This document shows positions 6,336 through 10,341 of a stretch of 10,341 nt of DNA, piece after piece (within the stretch, counting starts at the first letter, position 1; each line of letters begins with the position of its first letter). Location of the stretch: the NCBI GenBank assembly GCA_050043005.1, contig JBHJIZ010000097.1, positions 1 to 10,341 of the forward strand, in the 5' to 3' direction. The position numbers and the translations under genes are program-made. The notes beneath the pieces are model-generated. The model was not told the DNA's origin, made no database searches, and saw only the letters and a program-made list of their open reading frames with translations. The DNA is from Thermohalobaculum sp050043005 (GTDB lineage Bacteria; Pseudomonadota; Alphaproteobacteria; Rhodobacterales; Rhodobacteraceae).

Positions 6336-7268
6336 ATGTCCGAAATCATCCTGCACAATTATCCGCAAAGCCCTGTGGCCGAGAAGGTCCGCATCGGCTT
6401 CGGGATGAAGCGGCTGTCCTGGCGCAGTGTCGAGATCCCGCGCCTGCCGCCGAAACCGGACGTCGTGGCGCTGACCGGAGGGTACCGTCGCACGCCCGTC
6501 ATGCAGATCGGCGCCGATATCTTCTGCGACTCGATCTGCATCCTGCGCGAGATCGAACGCCGCCACCCCTCGCCCACCTTCTTTCCGGGCGGCGCGGACG
6601 GCATGGCCTACGGTGTCAGCCGCTGGACCGATGACGGCCTGTTCACGCTTTGCGTCAAGATCATCCTCGGCGCTGCGGGGGACGCCCTGGATCCGGATTT
6701 CGCACAGGATCGCGGGCGGCTTTACCTGGGACCGGCCTGGGCGGATGGTCTGAAGGCGGCGAACGCCGACCTGCCACATCTGGCGGCACAGCTTCGCGCG
6801 CATTTCGGTTGGGCCAATGATCGGCTCGCGACGGGCCGGCAGTTCATGCTAGGAACGGAACCGGGCCTGCCGGACGCGCTGATCTGGCATGTCGTCTGGT
6901 TCATTCGCGGCCGTTGGGCCGATGGTCCGGCCTTCCTGTGACAGTATCCGGCCCTGTCCGCATGGGAGGAACGCATGGGCGCGATCGGTCACGGAACGTC
7001 GGAAGATCTGTCGCCGCAAGAGGCCATCCAGATCGCCAAGGATACGCCAATCGCGACCGAAGCTTCCGAAGATCCGCTTGATCCGCAGGGTTTGACCGTC
7101 GGCATGGCCGTCGCGGTTTCACCGGATGTCGATGGTGGTGAGCAATCGGTCGAAGGAACGGTTCAGGCTGCTACACGCGACACCATCGCGGTTTTGCGGA
7201 CCGATGATCGCGCGGGCGATGTCTGCGTCCACTTCCCGCGCGCAGGCTATCGGGTCAGCATACTCTAG
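6336..7268 (+). pseudogene. GST-family protein (~310 aa) with in-frame opal stop
   Basis: Residues 1-80 form a thioredoxin-like glutathione S-transferase N-domain: NYPQSPVAEKVRIGFGMKRLSW, the cis-proline motif RTPVMQIG (Pro54), and CDS at 64-66 in place of the usual E-S pair. A helical C-domain follows. TGA at 6939-6941 (codon 202) breaks the frame at GPAFL-stop-QYPALSAWEERMGAIGHG. The same frame then continues to 7268 with a conserved-looking tail (DPLDPQGLTVGMAVAVSPD... VHFPRAGYRV) that I recognise as the normal C-terminus of a ~310-residue alphaproteobacterial GST subfamily. Translating only to the stop gives 201 aa, lacking the last C-domain helices and tail. The downstream piece has an ATG at 6975 preceded by GGAGGAA, but alone it would not be a GST. 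GAGG about 11 nt upstream serves the main start. The substrate is unknown. Confidence 0.8.
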
Positions 7269-7358
7269 CGCTTCGATCGAGATGTTTGCATCCCGCGGCC
7301 GCATCCTCGCAAGCAATCGTCTCGATCAACGGAATAACTAGCAACTATATGTTTTCTA

Positions 7359-7430
7359 GTGGATTTTCAGACTCAGACATTTGGACAAGAGAATGCGGCA
7401 AGTGGATACCAAATGTCTGAGTCAATCCAC
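7359..7430. repeat. 22-bp interrupted inverted repeat in convergent gap
   Basis: A perfect 15-bp arm GACTCAGACATTTGG (7370-7384) pairs with CCAAATGTCTGAGTC (7409-7423) across a 24-bp loop. Beyond a 4-nt bulge (TTCA, 7366-7369) the pairing resumes for 7 bp, GTGGATT (7359-7365) with AATCCAC (7424-7430). It fills the AT-richer middle of the 175-bp gap between the GST-family gene and the convergent dehydrogenase. No T-run follows on either strand, so it is not a textbook Rho-independent terminator. The rest of the gap (7269-7358) holds nothing I can name. It could be a structured terminator, a small non-autonomous element, or a remnant of insertion. Confidence 0.75.
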
Positions 7431-7443
7431 GAGCGAGTTGGGG

Positions 7444-8208
7444 TCACTCCCCGCTCCGCAACGTCTTCAGACCGATCCCCGTCGCTTCGAACCCGCCATC
7501 AACGCCAAGTGTCTGCCCGGAGATGTAGCTGGCGCGATCCGAACACAGGAAGTGGATCGCCTCGGCCAACTCTTCTTCCAACCCATACCGACCTAGCGGG
7601 ATCGCATCGTGGTAGTCGGCCCGGATCGCGTTGGTGTGGACCTGCTTTGCCATTGCCGTATCGACCGGACCGGGTGCGACACAGTTAGCGCGGATGCCTA
7701 GGCCGGCGAACTCTGCCGCCATCTGTTTCGTCAGGTGCATCAGGCCAGCCTTTGACGTGCCATAGGCTACTCGGAGTGTGCTCGCCCGCATCCCCGAGAT
7801 CGAGGCAATGTTGACGATAGCACCGCCACCGGTTTCGGTCATCAACGGCACCGCCGCCTGCGCGCACAGGAACGGGCCCGTCAGATTCACGTCAATCACA
7901 CGCTGCCATTCGTCCGGTGTGGTCTCAAGGGCCGGCTTGAACACCGCGACCCCGGCATTGTTCACGAGTGCGTCGAGGCGCCCGAACCGGTCACGCACGG
8001 CAACGATCGCATCAACGACCTGCGCCCGTTCCGCGACATCGGCAGTGATCGCAAATACTCGGTCCGGCTCATCCAAAGCCTCGGCGGCCGTTCGCTGCGC
8101 CGGGCCATCAATGTCGAGCAGCGCGACCGACCAGCCGTCTTGGAGAAACCGTTTCGCCGTTGCCAGGCCGATGCCGCGCGCGGCCCCTGTGATCAGTGCT
8201 GTGTTCAT
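7444..8208 (-). CDS. Short-chain dehydrogenase/reductase, classical type (254 aa)
   Basis: This is an NAD(P)-dependent oxidoreductase with a single Rossmann domain of standard length. Visible motifs are the cofactor loop TGAARGIG (7-14), an acidic residue at the end of the second strand (LLDID, Asp32) favouring NAD(H), NNAG (83-86), Asn108, and the catalytic Ser136, Tyr149 and Lys153 (YGTSK). PGPVDTAM (about 188-195) and a C-terminal ISGQTLGVDGGF complete the classical layout. The frame extends upstream to 8253, but the ATG at 8208 places the cofactor motif at the usual distance from the N-terminus, with GGGG a few bases before it. The gene points towards the agmatinase operon and follows lolD on the same strand after a 152-bp gap, so it probably has its own promoter. 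The substrate cannot be read from sequence; 3-oxoacyl-ACP or sugar/alcohol reductase annotations would be guesses. Confidence 0.92.
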   Translation of the reverse strand: MNTALITGAARGIGLATAKRFLQDGWSVALLDIDGPAQRTAAEALDEPDRVFAITADVAERAQVVDAIVAVRDRFGRLDALVNNAGVAVFKPALETTPDEWQRVIDVNLTGPFLCAQAAVPLMTETGGGAIVNIASISGMRASTLRVAYGTSKAGLMHLTKQMAAEFAGLGIRANCVAPGPVDTAMAKQVHTNAIRADYHDAIPLGRYGLEEELAEAIHFLCSDRASYISGQTLGVDGGFEATGIGLKTLRSGE

Positions 8209-8341
8209 CGTTGCCCCGTTAACGATTGCGGATCGAGTCCTGGTTGTTACCAATGCACGATGTGCGGCACTCCGAATGCATTACGATTGCACTGCCTTTG
8301 CACCACAGTTGGTCTACGACTGCGGGGTAGTGCGAAAATCA

Positions 8342-8360
8342 GCGCAAGGCGCGTTCACCC
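8342..8360 (-). terminator. Possible weak terminator after lolD
   Basis: On minus, directly after the lolD stop, GCGC-CTT-GCGC (8352-8342) can form a short 4-bp GC stem followed by TGATTTTCG. The stem is short and the T-run starts 2 nt later, so this is only a candidate end for the lolCD transcript. Confidence 0.25.
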
Positions 8361-9032
8361 TTACGCGATCCGTCCCGCATCCAGACGCACGATCCGGTCC
8401 ATGCGTGCAGCAAGATCGTGGTTGTGCGTGGCGATCAGGGCCGCCAGCCCGGTGTCGCGCACGACCCCGATCAGCATGTCAAACACCCGTCCCGCCGTCT
8501 CTGGATCCAGGTTGCCGGTCGGTTCGTCCGCCAGCAGAACTTTGGGATTGTTCGCCAGCGCCCGGCAGATTGCGACGCGTTGTTGTTCACCGCCGGACAG
8601 CTCGGCCGGGCGATGACTCACACGCTCGGAGAGCCCAACCTTTTCAAGGAGTTCAGTCGCATTCTTGAGAGCAGCGGCCTTGTTGATGCCAACCGCCATC
8701 TGCGGGATCGAGACATTCTCCTGCGCGCTGAATTCCGGCAACAGGTGGTGGAACTGATAGACGAACCCCAGCAGTTCACCCCGCGCCACGGTGCGCCCGG
8801 CATCGTCCAGGCTGCTGACCTCGCGGTCGCCGATAGCGACGGTTCCCTCGGTGGGCGTGTCCAAGAGCCCGGCGATGTGCAGAAGCGTGGATTTCCCCGC
8901 GCCCGAGGGCGCGACAAGTGCTACGATCTCACCTTCCGAGATCGTGAGATCGACGCCGCGCAACACTTCGAGCGTCTTCGCGCCCTGCTGAAATATGCGT
9001 TTGATTCCAGAGAGCTGCAGTGCCTCACTCAT
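8361..9032 (-). CDS. lolD: Lipoprotein-releasing system ATP-binding protein LolD
   Basis: This is the ATPase of the LolCDE-type ABC transporter, which extracts lipoproteins from the inner membrane and hands them to the periplasmic chaperone LolA. At 223 aa it has every ABC motif: Walker A APSGAGKST (41-49), Q-loop YQFHHLLPEF with Gln93 (the LolD-type segment), signature LSGGEQQR (145-152), Walker B VLLADE with catalytic Glu170, D-loop NLD (174-176) and H-loop His203. The first Walker A position is Ala rather than Gly; to my memory this is common in alphaproteobacterial LolD and not a defect. The frame is open further upstream, but the ATG at 9032 is chosen because MSEALQLSGI fits the family N-terminus. 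It overlaps the end of lolC in an ATGAGTGA arrangement, which implies translational coupling. Confidence 0.95.
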   Translation of the reverse strand: MSEALQLSGIKRIFQQGAKTLEVLRGVDLTISEGEIVALVAPSGAGKSTLLHIAGLLDTPTEGTVAIGDREVSSLDDAGRTVARGELLGFVYQFHHLLPEFSAQENVSIPQMAVGINKAAALKNATELLEKVGLSERVSHRPAELSGGEQQRVAICRALANNPKVLLADEPTGNLDPETAGRVFDMLIGVVRDTGLAALIATHNHDLAARMDRIVRLDAGRIA

Positions 9033-10284
9033 ATCGCAGTGCCTCGACCGGGTCGAGCGACGCCGCCCGCCGTGCCGGATACCACGTCGCAAGGAACGAC
9101 AGGCAAAGCGCGATCACCACCGTCAGCACGACGTCGAACGTGTGCAGGATCGCCGGGATCTCGGTCAAATAGCGCACAGTCGGGTCCCAGACGCTGCCGC
9201 CCGAGATCCACTCGACCACGCCCTGAATCTCCTTGATGTACGTCACGAACAGGAGGCCCAGGATGCAACCCGCAATGGTTCCGACCACGCCGATCGATGC
9301 GCCGCAAATGAAGAACACTCGCAGGATCGCCCCTTTTGTCATGCCGAATGTTCGCATGATTCCAATATTTTGACCCTTTTCTTTGACAAGCATGATCAGG
9401 CCCGAGATGATGTTCAGCGCCGCCACCAGAATGATCAGCGAAAGGATGATGAACATCACCGTCCGTTCGGTATCCAGGGCCGCGATGAACGCCCCGTTCT
9501 GGCTTTTCCAGTTCGACAGGAACGCATCCGGCCCGATCTCCCGTGTCAGGGCGATGCTCATCGGGTCGGACTGCCGGGCGTCCAGCGCATCCGGATCGCT
9601 CAGCGAGACCTCGATCCCGTGGACCTTACCGCGCTGGTTCAGCAACGCCTGCGCCTTGTCGAGCGGCAGAAAGGCGAAGACCCGGTCGTATTCGTACATG
9701 CCGACCTGGAAAATATAGACAACGGTGTAGGCTTTTCGCGTCGGGATGCGCCCGAATGCCGTGTCCTTGTTCGGCGGCGTTGTCAGCGTGATCTTGTCGC
9801 CGACGGCCACGCCAATCGATCGTGCAACGCCCGATGCGATGGCCACTCCGTTCTCGAAATCGTCGATGTTACCGTTCGCGAATTCCGGATTGGCAATGCC
9901 CGGCAGGGTCAGCAAATCCTCCTTGCGCATGCCCCGCACCAGAGCTCCAGTGGCCGCCCGCGCGGAGGAGGCCATGACCGTCTGCTCCAACCGGGGCGCA
10001 ACACGTGTGACACCCGGAACTGCCCGCAGCCTGTCCGCGACCGTGTCGAAATCCGGCACGCCGTCGGTGGTGTATCCATAGACCAGGACGTGGGGCTGCG
10101 CACCGATAATCCGACCGATCAACTCCGTCCGGAAACCGGCCATCACGGCCATTACGATGATCAGCGTGGCAACGCCCAGCATGATCCCGATCAGAGAGAA
10201 CCACGCGATGGCCGAGATCGCGCCCTCCTTGCGACGCGCGCGCAGATAGCGCCCGGCGATCATCCATTCGAGGCGATTGAACAT
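9025..10284 (-). CDS. lolC: Lipoprotein-releasing system permease LolC/LolE family
   Basis: This is the inner-membrane permease of the lipoprotein-releasing ABC transporter and partner of the LolD encoded just downstream. At 419 aa it is full-length for the family. It has one membrane helix near the N-terminus (about residues 26-50), a large periplasmic domain (about 51-270), and three C-terminal helices (about 275-297, 322-347 and 384-402). Family hallmarks are the cytoplasmic start (FNRLEWMIAGRYLRARRKEG), the segment EKGQNIGIMRTFG after helix 2, and the C-terminal YPARRAASLDPVEALRYE. A single LolC/E-type permease is common in alphaproteobacteria and presumably forms a homodimer, so LolC versus LolE naming is arbitrary. 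AGGGA lies about 6 nt before the ATG. The 57 bp upstream to the window edge contain no recognisable gene. Confidence 0.94.
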   Translation of the reverse strand: MFNRLEWMIAGRYLRARRKEGAISAIAWFSLIGIMLGVATLIIVMAVMAGFRTELIGRIIGAQPHVLVYGYTTDGVPDFDTVADRLRAVPGVTRVAPRLEQTVMASSARAATGALVRGMRKEDLLTLPGIANPEFANGNIDDFENGVAIASGVARSIGVAVGDKITLTTPPNKDTAFGRIPTRKAYTVVYIFQVGMYEYDRVFAFLPLDKAQALLNQRGKVHGIEVSLSDPDALDARQSDPMSIALTREIGPDAFLSNWKSQNGAFIAALDTERTVMFIILSLIILVAALNIISGLIMLVKEKGQNIGIMRTFGMTKGAILRVFFICGASIGVVGTIAGCILGLLFVTYIKEIQGVVEWISGGSVWDPTVRYLTEIPAILHTFDVVLTVVIALCLSFLATWYPARRAASLDPVEALRYE

Positions 10285-10341
10285 GCGCGGTCCCTGTGGC
10301 TGATGCAGGCCGGGATTAACCGCGCCTAAAGGTAGGCTCAG

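Noticed and set aside
6939..6941. TGA in the GST-family gene as a selenocysteine codon
   Set aside because: The site is in the C-domain rather than at the N-terminal active site, and no convincing SECIS-like hairpin is visible just downstream.
8995..10329. Plus-strand open frame of 444 codons antisense to lolC
   Set aside because: It is rich in Arg, Asp, His and Gln with no domain pattern, and is fully explained as a shadow of the LolC-family gene.

Overview
This window looks like chromosomal DNA of a GC-rich alphaproteobacterium, most likely Rhodobacterales-like. That reading rests on the style of the DnaE, LolCD and GST-family proteins and on three small DUF1127 proteins close together. 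It is judged from sequence by eye, without a database search.

Layout: (1) Positions 1-118 are a C-dominated, low-complexity edge with runs of 15 and 14 C. It cuts off the 3' end of dnaE and is most simply a contig-end artefact. (2) Positions 94-3147 (minus) carry dnaE, the replicative DNA polymerase III alpha subunit, intact from the PHP domain through the catalytic palm and helix-hairpin-helix region but missing its C-terminal end. (3) Positions 3297-4195 hold three small DUF1127-type genes (59, 74 and 84 aa), one on plus and two on minus. Two starts are set by clear ribosome-binding sites, and a good Rho-independent terminator follows the third gene. (4) Positions 4196-4426 are an AT-richer divergent regulatory region with a probable promoter and a perfect 17-bp palindrome. 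(5) Positions 4427-7268 (plus) form a likely operon: an agmatinase-like ureohydrolase, an NTF2-fold DUF4440 protein, a DoxX-like membrane protein and a ~310-residue GST-family protein. The first and last genes are each broken by one in-frame stop codon (TAG at 4850-4852, TGA at 6939-6941), with protein homology continuing in the same frame on both sides. (6) Positions 7269-7443 are a convergent gap holding a 22-bp interrupted inverted repeat. (7) Positions 7444-8208 (minus) encode a classical short-chain dehydrogenase. (8) Positions 8361-10284 (minus) encode lolC and lolD, the lipoprotein-release ABC transporter, with overlapping reading frames.

The two ends are core genome (lipoprotein sorting; DNA replication). 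The roughly 5.2 kb between lolD and dnaE looks accessory: stress-type DUF1127 proteins, a polyamine/guanidino hydrolase operon and an orphan dehydrogenase. I saw no RNA genes, CRISPR array, transposase or phage gene, and no clearly new multi-gene system. The strongest leads are the paired nonsense codons in one operon, the shared TTGCGATGCA element between divergent genes, the large inverted repeat and the DUF1127 trio.
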